A stretch of 64,000 bases of DNA, taken from positions 15,673,001 to 15,737,000 of the forward strand of contig NC_134160.1 in NCBI RefSeq assembly GCF_033958435.1, given 5' to 3'. Positions 32,166-43,227 of the stretch are shown here, one piece after another. Made by a program: the position numbers and the translations under genes. The notes beneath the pieces were generated by a model, which was given only the letters and a program-made list of their open reading frames with translations, searched no databases and had not been told where the DNA came from. This stretch comes from Carettochelys insculpta. Lineage: Eukaryota; Chordata; Testudines; Carettochelyidae. Numbering within the stretch: position 1 is the first letter of the stretch; every line of letters begins with the position of its first letter.

Positions 32166-32465
32166 GTTATAGTGTTCACAGTGTTTGTTCACTGTGGCTG
32201 CCCTCTTACAAGGCTGCTGGCTGGCTAGACCCAGCCAAAAGCCTTGCCTCCAACCTAATCAGCCCTTGAAGGCCCACCTGGAGCAAAGCACTCCCAAGTC
32301 ACACTTTGCAAACTTTCAAACTGCCCCTCTTTGCAAAACAAATGCTCAGACACACAGACACCAGCTCACAATGCGGCCCTGCCAAACCCACACTCACCTG
32401 AGCTTCTTGTGGATACTTTCCCAGGCAAACTCCCTGTTAGCTGCTCCTGTTTGCTGCTCCCAGCA
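32166..32465 (-). repeat. CR1 5' UTR-like segment, minus strand
   Basis: It matches the region at 62870-63265, upstream of ORF1 in the near full-length CR1: shared blocks include CCTCCAACCTAATCAGCCCT, AACTGCCCCTCT-TGCAAAAC and AGGCAAACTCCCTGTTAGCT. It is probably the 5' end of CR1 copy A, with the intervening part of ORF1 lost where the CR1 3' fragment and PLE now lie. Confidence 0.65.
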
Positions 32466-33727
32466 AATGGGGAATATGGAAATCACATATCGCTCAGTCG
32501 GCAGTTTGAATCCAGCCAGCTACCAGTACTGCACAGCTGTGTTGATCTCCTATCTGCTGTGACAGCCCTGGTCTTTGTCCGTCCATGCCCATCCCCGTCT
32601 TACCCTAGAAGGGCCAATTACACACTTCTAAGCCCATCACTTGCCAGTCTTTCCCATGGTGACTCAGTAGATGACCCTGTTCCCTCTGGGTCAGCACTGA
32701 ACCATGGTCCTGGGTGGGGTCAGGGCTTCTATGCTGATGGTGGTGCCACCACTGTGTCGAAGCAGAGAACTGTTGCCTCCTTCTTAAGGTGGCACAGTGG
32801 CAGTTAGTGCCCGGTGTGCAACGCTGGCCCAATAACACACCGAGAGTGGAAGAAGAATCTTTATTTGGCATGCCGAGTAAGGTGCAGGGGGATCTCTCCT
32901 CAAAGCCTGCACACCTTGCAACAAGCAGTGAGCAATACTTATACCTCTCTCCTCCTTTGTTCACCACCCCTCCCAACAAACCAGGGGAGAGTTTCTCATA
33001 CTCCCTTTATCCATTCCTCCAGCTCAAACTGAATTTCTACGGCTCATATGACATTCCGCTCTGGTAATTCCCTATTAATCAGGAGGTAAAGTACCAACAG
33101 ATTATTAACAGAATGTAAGTTACAGGGAGGTAGAGTTATTCAGTTGTATAGAACATGAACAGGATTTCAGTAACAAAACAATGCTGAATTTCATGAGAAA
33201 ATTAAGGAGGATTCACTAACAATGCTAAATACAATATTGAACCTCATGGGAACATCAGTAAGCATTCATATACAAAACAATGTTTCTATGAGAACAAAAT
33301 ATAACAACGTTTCCCCTGCCAACAGAACAAAGGTCCGGATAGATGTCATTCTGCATCCTTCTGGTGTCAGGGGAGAGAGATGGAGATCATGGTCTCAGAT
33401 CACCCCAAAGTGCAGACCCTCAACCCTGTAGGAGTTAGATGCCTATGTACCTGTGACAAACTAAGCCTATGTAAGTTTTCTAAGCACGTTGGCATGGTTC
33501 CCCAGCTAAAATTAGAGGAATGAGAGACCCCAATGCACAGGTGGGGTGTAAGACTGAAGGAGTCTGGGCTGGGGTAGCCTGACACACAGAGGAGACAGCA
33601 GAACATTTGAACAGGCAGGATCCTCCTTCAACTTAGACCCTCCTATAAAATGTTTTTCTTGCAACATTCCTTGCTCTCTTCTGGGCCCTGGGGGTGAGTT
33701 CCACCCAGCACACCTCCCCTGTGTTTT
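32466..33727 (-). other. Unresolved region, possible LTR-like sequence at ~32790-33720
   Basis: A stretch with GAATCTTTATTTGGCATGCC near 32857 (reverse-complement polyadenylation signal) and ACACCGAGAGTGGAAG recalls a minus-strand retroviral-type LTR. I cannot fix its ends or find a partner, and no gene is recognised here. Confidence 0.3.
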
Positions 33728-33960
33728 AGGCTTTGTCCATACTGCTAAGTTTTTGTGAAGGAAAAGAGCTTTTTGGTGACAAAGCTGCAGGAATGTTCAC
33801 ACTCCCGCATGACTTTTCTCTGGAAAAAATGACCTTTTCTGTCAACAAAAAATCTTTCAGCTCCACGAGGGACTTTTTGTTTTTTCCCCTCCCTGTCTTG
33901 CTGACAAACATGCAGTGTAGACATCTCAAGGTGTTTTGTCACTGATTCTGGCCTCCAGGG
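33728..33960. mobile_element. DNA transposon terminus, TTTTTG/GACAAAG-rich family
   Basis: It starts AGGCTTTGTCCATACTGCTA and ends TGCAGTGTAGACATCTCAAG, an imperfect inverted pair of the CTACACTG kind. The inner sequence has TTTTGGTGACAAAG-like blocks also seen at 34790-34810. It is either a short MITE or one end of a larger element reaching ~35440. Confidence 0.45.
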
Positions 33961-34775
33961 AGTGGCCCACAATTCTCAGCTAGCCGCTCTGCTCAGCAGT
34001 TTGAATTCCACTGCCCTGCAGCCCAGTGACCAGACACCTGGCCTCACCCCCATGCAAGCCCAGTGAGAAGAAATCCCACTTCCTGCTGGCTGACTTTTCT
34101 GTGTGAGTTCATTGGAGAGGAGAGTGACTGTCTGGCTTCAACCACATGGGCAATGCATGAGGTACACCACACAGAGCCGACCTCACAAATCAGCCTAAGC
34201 ACCTGGACTCCCCTCAGCCCTGCAGGCTGGCTCCACATGCAATGGTCTCATGGCATCTTCCCAGGGGCTCATGCCTGACCATCACATCAACACTCCCCTG
34301 CTTGGACCATTGTGGAGCTGTTGGAGCTGATCAGTGTGTGGGGAGAGCCATCTGTTCAGTGCCAGTGGGAGCACCTGTAGGAATGGGGGCACCCACAGGC
34401 ACACCTCTTGATGCTTGTGTGAAAAGGGGCATGAGCAGGACACGCTGCGGTGCAGAGCAAAGATGAAAGAACAGAGGCAAACCTATGGCCTGTGACGTGA
34501 CCTGACGCTCCTGTGCTATAAGGAGCTGGGTGCTCTCTCAGGGGTGTTCCCACCTCCAATGCCAAGAGCCCCGTGGTACTTTGGAGGACACAGAGGCTGC
34601 ACATGGAGGACCTGACCTGGGAGATGAAACTGTAGATGGGGCAGTTGAGGTAGATGAGGACCAGGAGCTTCTGCAGGTGTCGCCCAGTGTGCCTGGCAGC
34701 CATGAAATGTTCTCCGCTTCAGCCGGACAGAGCCAGTGTGAGGGACCAGGAAGCAGGGGATGTGACCCAGGGTAA
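33961..34775. other. Unresolved region between related transposon termini
   Basis: No recognised protein. The frame 34530-34775 is Glu/Asp-rich (ETVDGAVEVDEDQELLQV) and could be a remnant of a transposon accessory protein, but no domain can be named. Confidence 0.3.
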
Positions 34776-35440
34776 GTGTTGCCAAAAACTGCCTTTTGGT
34801 GACAAAACAGTGTGAGTGTACACTCTGCAATGCCCCTTTTGTTGGGGAAAAAGCGAAGCTGTGGCAAAAAAAGAAAAGAAAAGAAAACAAAACAAAACCT
34901 CCACCCCTATGAGAGAAAGGATGCGGATGTGCTGGAGCAGGTTCCGTGGAGGGCAACGGAAATGATTAAGTGTCTGGAGCACATGATCTATGAGGAGAGG
35001 TTGAAGGATTTGGGCTTGTTTAGTGTGCAGAAGAGAAGACTGAGGGGCGATTTAATAGCAACTTTCAATTTTCTGAAGGGGAGCTCGAAAGAAGATGGAA
35101 AGAAACTGTTCTCAGGGGTGGTAGATGGCAGAACAATGAGCAGTGGTCTGAAGTTACAGGAGGGGAGTAGGTTGGATATTAGGAAACACTATTTCTCCAA
35201 GAGGGTGGTGAAATCCTGGAATGTGTTGCCTAATGAGGTGGTGGAATCTCCATCCTTAGAGGTTTTTAAGTTCCAGCTTGACAAACTTCTGGCTGGGATG
35301 ACTTAGTTGGGGTCGATCCTGCTTGAAGCTGGACTCAATGACTTCCAGAGGTCCCTTCCAGCCCTAGGATTCTATGATTCTAAGAGAGATTCCCCCTCGT
35401 CCCAGTTTATTGTTGACAAAGAGCCAGTGTAGACACTTCT
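34776..35440. mobile_element. DNA transposon terminus interrupted by a CR1 3' fragment
   Basis: Left part 34776-34910 has CCTTTTGGTGACAAAACAGT and an A-rich run; right part 35390-35440 has TTGTTGACAAAGAGCCAGTG and GTGTAGACAC. Reading in from the right end gives GTGTCTACACTGGCTCTTTG, matching the family at 33728. The CR1 piece lies between. Whether this and 33728-33960 are ends of one ~1.7-kb element is inference. Confidence 0.45.
34917..35383 (+). mobile_element. CR1 3' fragment (ORF2 C-terminus)
   Basis: The frame runs from LEQVPWRATEMIKCLEHM through [20 protein letters not shown] to LDKLLAGMT (stop 35306), then a short 3' UTR ending GGATTCTATGATTCTA at 35383. GAGAGA occurs on both sides (34911-34916, 35384-35389), a possible 6-bp target duplication. 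It is the subfamily of CR1 copy A. Confidence 0.85.
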
Positions 35441-35957
35441 GCCAGTATACCACAATGCATGCCTTTATGCTCTGCTCAGTGTTTGATCTCTGCTACCCTG
35501 CAGGCATGTGCCCCTCCTCTTCCAAAGCTCTGGGAAGTATCTGACTACAGACTATGGGAACAAAGATCAACTTTTTGGAGTGCTCTTGTTCTGCCCTGGA
35601 CTAGGAACACAGCACAATTCTGCCACTGACTTGAGTAGGAGAGACATTGGCCTGCAGGGTGAAACTGACATTCACGCCCACACACCAAGTGCATGGTGGT
35701 CAGGTTACTACCCTGTAATTAAGGGTGCTAGTCTGTTCTGCTATAGATATCCTATGGAACCCTAAGCAAGTCCCTTTGCCTTTCTGTGCCTCAGTTCCCC
35801 GTACGTGCAATGGGGATAACAGCCTTTCCCTGCCTCAGAGGGGAATTATGTGGATTGTGCAAGGCTGTGATAGGATAATAAAGGGGCCTGTGTGAGTACC
35901 GAAAATATCTAGCTAGATTAGCTAGAATTAAAAAAAACAAGCCACTGAGATGTCTTT
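35441..35957 (+). repeat. MIR-like CORE-SINE remnant (~35720-35925) in otherwise unresolved DNA
   Basis: CTTTGCCTTTCTGTGCCTCA near 35776, AATGGGGATAACAGCC near 35809 and GGCTGTGATAGGATAATAAA near 35863 follow the order of the 3' half of amniote MIR-type SINEs. It is old and diverged. The left ~280 bp show nothing else. Confidence 0.6.
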
Positions 35958-36150
35958 CTCAGAGAGGTGGCTGGGTCAGTCTGCATCTTCAAAAACAACA
36001 AGAAGTCCCGTGGCACCTTATAGACTAACAGATATTTTGGATCATAAGTTTCGTGGGCCAAGACTCACTTCATCAGTCTTCGCCCACGAAAGCTGATGTT
36101 CCAAAATACCTGTTAGTCTATAAGGTGTCCCAGGATTTCTTGTTGTTTTT
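35958..36150. mobile_element. PLE-derived foldback with 11-bp target duplication
   Basis: A 193-bp inverted structure: GGCACCTTATAGACTAACAG near 36012 and its near reverse complement near 36111, around the CCCACGAAAGC core. It is flanked by GAGATGTCTTT at 35947-35957 and 36151-36161. The minus-strand hammerhead-like motif is degenerate (an A/C mismatch in stem II and a lost G after GAAA). Confidence 0.78.
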
Positions 36151-36161
36151 GAGATGTCTTT

Positions 36162-38854
36162 GTAAATCAATTTACCTCTGGAAACTAAGAAGGTGCTGAG
36201 GAAAACTTTTCTGAGGGCATAAAAATAACTTTGTTGTGATTTATTTCATCCTACTGGGTTTGTTTCTATTCCATCCTTTCATTTTCTCTAATTGCCTCTG
36301 TTTCACATTAACCCACTCTTAGAAACAACAGCCACACTGCACAGGTCTTTGTTCACATCTCCTGTGTATTACCCACAGCAGCCGTTTCCTTCTTCCCTTC
36401 TGTTTGTTTATTGAAGAGTTTGCACACAGCAATCAGTCAATCTGGATTTTTTTCTCTCCCTAAAGTATCTGATGTTAAATGTTTGGCTGAGGAAGTGCAC
36501 AGAGAGGCTATAGCTCTATCTACAGGAGTTCCTGAAAAGAATCCCTCTAGCTTTGTTTGATTCTGTGAAAAGTGGCTTTTTGGCTTCAGAACATCTGTGA
36601 CATACAGCAGTTCTGTGGCTGCAGGAGGGGAAGGCCATTTCTTTGAAAAGTAGATTAGTCCTTTGTTGCTACTCACCTATTTCATTTCTTTTGCTTGGGT
36701 TAAATAAAATAACTCACTTTTCATCCTGTGCTTCCTGTTGACAACAGCGGAAGAGCTCATCACACTAAACCTGGACTCTTCAGTTATCTTTGAGTCAAAG
36801 TAAGCAGAGTAATGGCAGAATGAGAGGTGAAGTGAACTTGCTGGCTCTAGAGGCGGTCTCTACACACATGACCAACGCTGGAAAAATGACAGCATCCCAC
36901 TTTTCAGTGCTCCGAGTGCACAGAGCTGCTTTCAGAGCAATGTCCAGAGCCACCCTCATCACTGCAAAAATAGGTTTTAGAAAGGAAATGAACTCATATG
37001 TCATGTATGGCACTCTGTGCCTCAAAGGAGCCCCCTGGAGCCCCCACATTCACCACTGTTGCACAACTGTGAGATGTTCTGTACAAGGTATGCCTTGTGA
37101 GGCATCATTTTTAAAATCTTGATCGACTGAAGGTTAAAGTCTGGCTGGATGTGCTGCCACCACAGGGGAAGGTATGAAGTTTTGCTATACCTCCGTGACT
37201 GAAATATGGTGTGAGGGTGGGAACAACCACAACCAGCCTTTCAGGTGCAACAATGGAGCAGCCAGGTGTGCTGATGGCCCATTGAAAAGTATACAAATTC
37301 ATCACACTTGCCATACAATGGAGACTGCTCAGAGAGAGAGTGTAGGTAATGACAAATGCTTGGCCAATGGGGCAGACCCCCTTGTCACCAGCAAATATCT
37401 TTCCAGCAAGCTGGAGGAAGCTATAAAAAGGGGGAATTGGCATGAGTTCTTGGCCTCTTTTCCCCCACAGCCACATTACTTGGGCGACATGGACAAAGCC
37501 TCAGAGGTGGAAGGTGGACCTGGGCTGGAGCAGAATTCCAGGCTATGCAGTGAAGAGCTGTGACCTGCTTGTACCATCTGTCAGGGTGAAACACTGCTCC
37601 ATGCACATCCTGTTTAGTTATAGAGCTTAGATTGTGTGCTGTTTTGGTTTTCTTTGGTAATCATCTCTGTCCTTCATGTCTCTCTTTTACAATTGCTCAA
37701 ACTCAACGTTACTGAAGTTATGAAACCTGTTTGTGGTTTTACCAATAACAGTGTTTCAGGACTGATCCCCACTCTGACACTCTGAATGCAGAAGGTGGGG
37801 GCCCACAGGAAATCTTAACAATATCTTGCCTGTATAGGATCTGCTTCAAAAAGCTCCCCAAGATCACAGATTCCTTGACCCTGGGAGGTAAGCACCACCA
37901 CCACCACCGAGTGGAAAAGTGCCCCTTAAAGCCCAGGAAGACAAACTTGGATATCTCCCTGTGGGGTAGCACCCAAGCTTCCCTCTGCTGTCAGAGAGAC
38001 TTGGAAACAAAGATAAGAAATTAAGCTATAATCTGATAGCTGACCCTTGGGTCTAGGCAGACACTTACACAGACACTTCTTTAGGACACAGAACTTAAAC
38101 CATTGCCTTAAAAATATAATTTATTTACAAAAGATGAAGAAATAACAACAAAGTAAATAAGCATACTGCTTATGGCTGCTGAGGGTAATTAAAAACAACT
38201 AAAATCAAAAAGCACAGAAAATTCCTTCCTGAGATTCAGCTTAGAAGTTACAGAGCACGAGGGAAAATGATCAACCAGCCTGAGAAGTTCCACACCAAAT
38301 CCAAAATAACTAACTAAACATTTCCTTTCTACTTGCATATCTTTGTGCTGATTAGGAGACAGCCATGATATTTACTGGATTCATTCATCCTGCTTCACGG
38401 TAAGCATCTTATCTGTGTCTCTCAGCTTCAGCCCAGAACAAAGACCCTGTCTCTCAGCAGGCCACTGCTTTAATTCAGAAATCTTTCTTTTTTCCCATTG
38501 GCTCACTCAAGGGAAGGGCAGACTGAGTAATAGACTGGCACTGGTCAGCCTCCTGACTAGGGCAGGATGGTACAGACCTGGGGCCCTTAGCTATGGAGCA
38601 CGGGGAAATTGGCTGAAGCCTTCATATGGTAAGTTCATGGGTAACAGGGAAAAGCAGTTAAGTAACTCAGCTGGGTCTGACTCAGGGTGGTTGTAAAAGT
38701 GCAGGGCCTGCCAGCAGTATGTGACTTAGCAAGAGCAGCCCAGTGTGAAAGGGAGCCCAGGATGGAGGGACAATGGGCTCAGCCATCCCCTGGGTCAGGA
38801 TGTACCTGGGGAGCACAGCCTACAATGTTTGGCCCACTATGGCATTTTACCAAT
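36162..38854. other. Unresolved non-coding region
   Basis: About 2.7 kb without a recognised gene. At 37065-37740 TGTGAGATGTTCTGTACAAG, a TATA-like GCTATAAAAAGGGG at ~37420 and transcript-like sequence after it suggest an LTR or another promoter-bearing repeat, but its ends are not found. A 110-codon frame at 36790-37122 shows no known motif. Confidence 0.4.
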
Positions 38855-38985
38855 ATAAGAACACAGGAGGGCTCAGACTGTGAGCTCCTTTGAGCAGGGA
38901 CCATCTGGCTGTTCTGTGTTTGTACAGCACCTAGCTCAGTGGGTGGTTAGGTGGTAGGGTAATACAAATAAATAATACCACAACA
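38855..38985 (+). repeat. Old SINE/LINE 3' tail (GTACAGCACCTAGC type)
   Basis: It contains CAGACTGTGAGCTCCTTTGA, GCAGGGACCATCTG, TTTGTACAGCACCTAGCTCA and ends AATACAAATAAATAATA. This tail is shared by ancient CR1/L3-type LINEs and the SINEs they mobilise in amniotes. A weaker partial copy (TCTGTACAGTGCCTAGCACA) is near 39689. Confidence 0.6.
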
Positions 38986-39009
38986 CTATGCAGGCAAAGT
39001 GCTCCTGGT

Positions 39010-39385
39010 GTAGCTGTAGCCATGCTAGTATATATACTATCAAAACAAGAAAGCAGTCCAGTGACACTTTAAAGACTAACAAAATAACTTATTAGGTAAT
39101 GAGCTTTCGTGGGACAGACCCACTGCTTCAGACCAGAGCCAGACCAGAACAGACTCAATATTGAAGGCACAGAGAACCAAAAATAGTAATCAAGGTTGAC
39201 AAAGTCCAGGGCTCTGATTTGTCAACCTTGATTACTATTTTTGGTTCTTTGTGCCTTAAATATTGAGTCTGTTCTCATACGGCTGTGATCTGAAGAAGTG
39301 GGTCTGTCCCACGAAAGCTCATCACCTAATAAATTATTTTGTTAGTCTTTAAAGTGCTACTGGACTGCTTTCTTGCTTTGATATA
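39010..39385. mobile_element. PLE-derived foldback, second subfamily
   Basis: A long inverted repeat: TTTAAAGACTAACAAAATAA near 39069 pairs with its reverse complement near 39340, AATAGTAATCAAGGTTGACA near 39183 with its complement near 39218, around a ~15-bp spacer at 39203-39217. It starts TGTAGCTGTAGCCATGCTAG. A hammerhead-like motif lies on each arm, intact on the plus strand and degenerate on the minus strand (39097-39135). No clear target duplication. Confidence 0.75.
39285..39325 (+). ncRNA. Hammerhead-ribozyme-like motif (PLE, second subfamily)
   Basis: GTGAT (39285-39289), CTGAAGA (39290-39296), an extra A, stem II GTGGG-TCTGT-CCCAC (39298-39312), GAAA (39313-39316), GCTC (39317-39320), ATCAC (39321-39325). 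Compared with the 19.8 kb copy both helix I strands and one pair of stem II have changed together, keeping pairing. Confidence 0.65.
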
Positions 39386-40766
39386 ACTGCACTTTTACCA
39401 GTAGATCTACTGTGCCCACCTCAGGAACAGTAGGCTGTCCCAGTAATAGTCTGGCTTTGCCATGACTGCTCTTACACTGGGGGGTTTTGCTGGCGCATCT
39501 CTGTCAGTCACAGCTCACATGTTATCGAACCCGCAACTGACACAGCTCTGTCAGCAGAAATCTCTAGTTTAGACCTGGGTTTGTTGTTGCTCCTCCCTTC
39601 CAACCCTCCCACATCCCCCACTGTCTGCGTGGACCGTGGCCGTTCTAGCCTGGGAGCTCTGCTGGGTAGAGTCTGCCTTTATTTTTTCTCTGTACAGTGC
39701 CTAGCACAGTCCTCCACTGGGCTTCTCAACTTCCTATTTTTGCAGCCTGAATGTCAGGTGTGATCATGTGGAGCTCCAGATGTGATGCATTGGGGAGGGA
39801 GCAGAGCATGTGATCATGTGTCTGCCCAACTGAGCATGCTCAGTAACTATGCTGAAGCCAGCTGCTCTCACTGTGCCCCTCCCCTCCAGTATTGGCAGGT
39901 GCTTCCATTGACTTTGGTCCTTGACCTGAAGCTGAAGTGGCTCACGAGTTAGCTCCGGAGGTTTCAGTTCAGTCCCCAGAGATGACCACTGTGTGGCTGT
40001 CACCCGTGGACCACATGCTGAGAGTGACGTGGGAGGAAAGGAAGTTGCTGCTGCCTGGTGGGACAGCAGAGATGAGATACGCAGGCAGGTCAGAGAGGAG
40101 CAGGGCAGCCAGAAGTGAGGCACAGCACAGACCCAGGAAAAGGAAGGGCACATGTCAGAGGAAGAAGAGAAAGGCCTTGGCAAGTGTGGTAGCAGAGGCA
40201 GGGTGAGCTCCAGGGAGTGCAAAGGTGCCCAGAGAGGTGGCCTGTCTGGCTGGCTCAGTCATGCCCAATCGTGCCAGGCACTGCAAAGGTTTAATTGCCA
40301 CAAGTCTGGAAAAAGCAAATTAACCGCTCTGAGCCGTGTGGGCAGCGTCAGACTTAGGGTGTCTGTGGGGCAGACTGGTGACTGGCTGAGACTGTTGTGT
40401 AGCACTGTGGGATGGAAGGGGCTCCCCTCTGCACCAGCTAAAGGGCAGGAGGCTGGGACTGTGCCATTCTTTACTCCTTGCTTCTCCTCCCCATCATTAA
40501 AACACGTTGAAGTGTTGCCCCAGCAGGAAGTAAGAGGGAAGAATCAGTCCATCAGCACTGGGATTTGCTGGCAGTGAAACAACTCTGGAACTCAGATCCT
40601 GCATCCATTTTAGAAGCATTATTAGAGTTGCACCTTCCAGTGCCCATAAGGCATTGGATCCCCATCAAACAGTCTGAACAAGTTTTGATTAGCTTTAATT
40701 CTCACCTTTCGGGGAATATGACAAGGGCTTTTTAATGCCCAAAATGATCTGAGCTTTTATACTCTT
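39386..40766. other. Unresolved non-coding region
   Basis: No recognised protein. Frames on opposite strands (40222-39764 minus, 40152-40577 plus) overlap without known motifs. A short basic stretch, RPRKRKGTCQRKKRK at ~40130 in a plus frame, is likely fortuitous. Confidence 0.4.
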
Positions 40767-40950
40767 AGACTTGGTCTACACTTAGGGATTAATTTGATTT
40801 TAAGGGACCTAGGTCCAATTTATAAAGCACTACAGGTCAATTTTAAGGGGTCCTAAGGTTGACTGTTACACTCCTGCTTTTGCAAGAGGAGCAATGCCAA
40901 AATCAAATTTGCAACATTGACCTCAGGCTAGTATAGACACAGCATTATTA
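40767..40950 (+). mobile_element. Short MITE, relative of 12115-12330
   Basis: It starts ACTTGGTCTACACTTAGGGA and ends GGCTAGTATAGACACAGC. The interior TATAAAGCACTACAGGTCAA and TTTTAAGGGGTCCTAAGGTT match the 12.1 kb copy in reverse complement. A CCCACAATGCAC motif follows at 40980, as near other such termini. Confidence 0.55.
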
Positions 40951-41396
40951 AAATTTGGTTTTATTGGCCTCCTGATGTATCCCACAATGCACCAATCTGT
41001 CCATTTTGGCCACCATTTTCACCTCAGCTGCTCTCTGTGGCTACGTCTACACGTGAACCCTACATCAAAGTAGCCTATTTCGATGTGGCGACATTGAAAT
41101 AGGCTATTTCGATGAATAACTTCTACACGTCCTCCAGGGCTGGCAACGTTGATGTTCAACATCAATGTTGCGCAGCACCACATCGAAATAGGTGCCACGA
41201 GGGAACGTCTACACGCCAAAGTAGCACACATCGAAATAGGGGTGCCAGGCACAGCTGCAGCCAGGGTCACAGGGCGGACTAGCGCTTCCGGGGCAACAGC
41301 TAGCCGCTCCCTTAAAGGGCCCCTCCCAGACACACTCAGCCTGCACAGCACGCGGTCTGCAGAGCCATAGGCACACAGACCTCGAGCGACGCAGGC

Positions 41397-41404
41397 ATGG
41401 ACCC

Positions 41405-41446
<42 letters not shown>

Positions 41447-42855
41447 AGAGGTCCACCCAGCCCTCCCTGCAGGAGCAGGGCTCGCCCTGATCCATGCCAT
41501 GCGGGAGGCAGCTGAGCACCTCCTTGCCACACCGGAGGAGGAGTGGCCTGCAGGGGAGCAGGACTCAACCCCCAACCATGCAGCACCCCGACCCCACCCC
41601 CCGCCTCACACGCCGCCGTCTGTGGAGCTACCCCACCAGCACCGACTGGTGGGAGCGGCTGGTGCTTGAGGAGTGGGACGACGACCGCTGGCTCAGGAAC
41701 TTCAGGATGAGCCAGCAGACATTTATGGAGCTGTGCCAGTGGCTCACCCCCGCACTCAGGCACCAGGACACCGCCATGCGGCGTGCCCTGCCAGTGGAGA
41801 AACAGGTTGGCATCGCTGTCTGGAAGCTGACCACTCCAGACAGCTACCGATCCGTGGGACACCAGTTTGGCGTCGGCAAGGCCACTGTCGGGGCTGTCCT
41901 CATGGAGGTAAGAGGACCCACGGGGGGAAGGGGAGGCAGCTCTGGGAGGGCAGGGGAGGGGAGGGGGGCCCTGGCAGGGGAGGGGAGGGGAGGGCAGGGC
42001 AGGGGAGGGGAGGGGCGGGCAGGGGGGCCCTGGCAGGGCAGGGCCACGCACCCCCTGCTCACCCCTCATTGGTGCTCTCCCATGTGCTTCCCCTGCAGGT
42101 TGTGCTCGCCATCAACGCCATGCTCCTCCACAGGCTCGTGAGGCTGGGGGACCCAGATGCCACCATCACGGGCTTTGCCACGCTGGGCTTCCCCAATTGC
42201 TTCGGGGCTCTGGATGGGACCCACATCCCCATCCGTGCCCTGCAACACAGTGGAGGATGCGACATCAACCGCAAGGGCTACCACTCAGTGGTCCTCCAGG
42301 CCTTGGTGGACAGCTGGGGCCGTTTCCAGGACGTTTATGTGGGCTGGCCTGGCAGCACCCACGATGCCCGGGTTTTCTGGAACTTGGGCCTGTGCCGCCG
42401 GCTGGAGGCGGGGACCTACATCCCCCAGCGGGAGGTCCCTGTGGGGGACACCACCATGCCCCTCTGCGTCATCGCAGATGCGGCATACCCCCCTCCAGCC
42501 CTGGCTCATGCACCCATACACGGGCCATCTCTCTGCCAGCCAGGAGCGCTTCAACCAGTGCCTGAACCACGCACGCCAGGTGGTGGAGCGCTCATTTGGC
42601 CGCCTCAAAGGGCGCTGGAGATGTCTCCTCACCCACCTGGATGTGGGCCCCACCAACATCCCCCAGATTGTGGGTGCGTGCAGGGCCCTACACAATCTGG
42701 TGGAGAGCAAGGGGGAGGCCTTTTTTCAGGGCTGGGCTGTGGAGGCCGGCAGGGCCGACGTGCAGCCACCTGCTGCCCCCAGTCGCCAGATGGACCCCGA
42801 AGGGACCCGGGTCCGGGAGGCCCTGCGGGCCCACTTCGATGAGGCCGCGGGGTGA
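41397..42855 (+). pseudogene. Harbinger DDE transposase (HARBI1-like), two exons, two 1-base frameshifts
   Basis: This nuclease excises and inserts Harbinger DNA. Exon 1 runs from the ATG at 41397 (MDP then 13 Gln) to 41907, exon 2 from 42099 to 42855; the intron has GT-AG ends (GAG/GTAAGAG, CCCTGCAG/GTTGTG) and joins in phase. Motifs: WWERLVLEEWDDDRWLRNF, then helix-turn-helix-like YRSVGHQFGVGKATVGAVLM; catalytic Asp in FGALDGTHIPI (~42207), AGSTHDARVFW-like GSTHDARVFWNL (~42352), second Asp in VIADAAYP (~42470), Glu in VVERSFGRLKGRW (~42580). The reading frame shifts once in a C-rich stretch at 41565-41605 and once at 42488-42493, where six Cs stand in place of five. An ATG at 41578 (MQHPDPT) in the downstream frame is an alternative start avoiding the first shift. 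All three catalytic residues are present. Confidence 0.87.
41406..41444 (+). repeat. (CAG)13 tract, polyglutamine near the transposase N-terminus
   Basis: Thirteen perfect CAG codons follow MDP and precede PEVHPALP. Uninterrupted CAG runs of this kind are prone to length change. The complementary frames read as polyLeu or polyAla on the minus strand and should not be taken as genes. Confidence 0.95.
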
Positions 42856-43227
42856 ACTCTGCCAGGCCCCCCACTGCGCCCCCCCCCCTTCCTCCACAAC
42901 ACTCCCTGCCCCTACACCCACACCACAGAGCACCCAACAGCACACCCCCGCCCACACTTTTCCTGGACAAATAAAAGCACGCACTTGTTTGTGAAATCAA
43001 ACTGGTTTTCTTTTAACTGTTCTTTTAACTAATACCAAACTATATACAAGAACTTCTAACTATTATAAGTGAAAAATAAAAAAGTATGCATGTATTTACA
43101 AAAAAAAACCCAAGGATTGCAAGGAAGGGGAGAACTATTTACATGGGGGGGGGCAAACGGGGGGCACAAATGAATAAGTCCAAACTATATACAAGCAGGG
43201 GGGGGCCACGTCCTGGGCCCCACGCCC

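Noticed and set aside
34044..34983. Several overlapping frames on both strands around 34-35 kb as a gene
   Set aside because: No shared frame, motif or codon pattern; the area is transposon ends plus a CR1 fragment.
36790..37122. A 110-codon frame as a small gene
   Set aside because: No known motif, no conserved context, and frames this long occur by chance here.
37065..37740. A TATA box with downstream transcript-like sequence as a host promoter or gene
   Set aside because: No coding exon or splice pattern follows; an unrecognised LTR is as likely, so only an unresolved region is reported.
41209..42069. A 286-codon minus-strand frame opposite the transposase, with polyAla/polyLeu
   Set aside because: It is the GC-rich antisense of exon 1, the CAG repeat and the intron; composition explains its openness.
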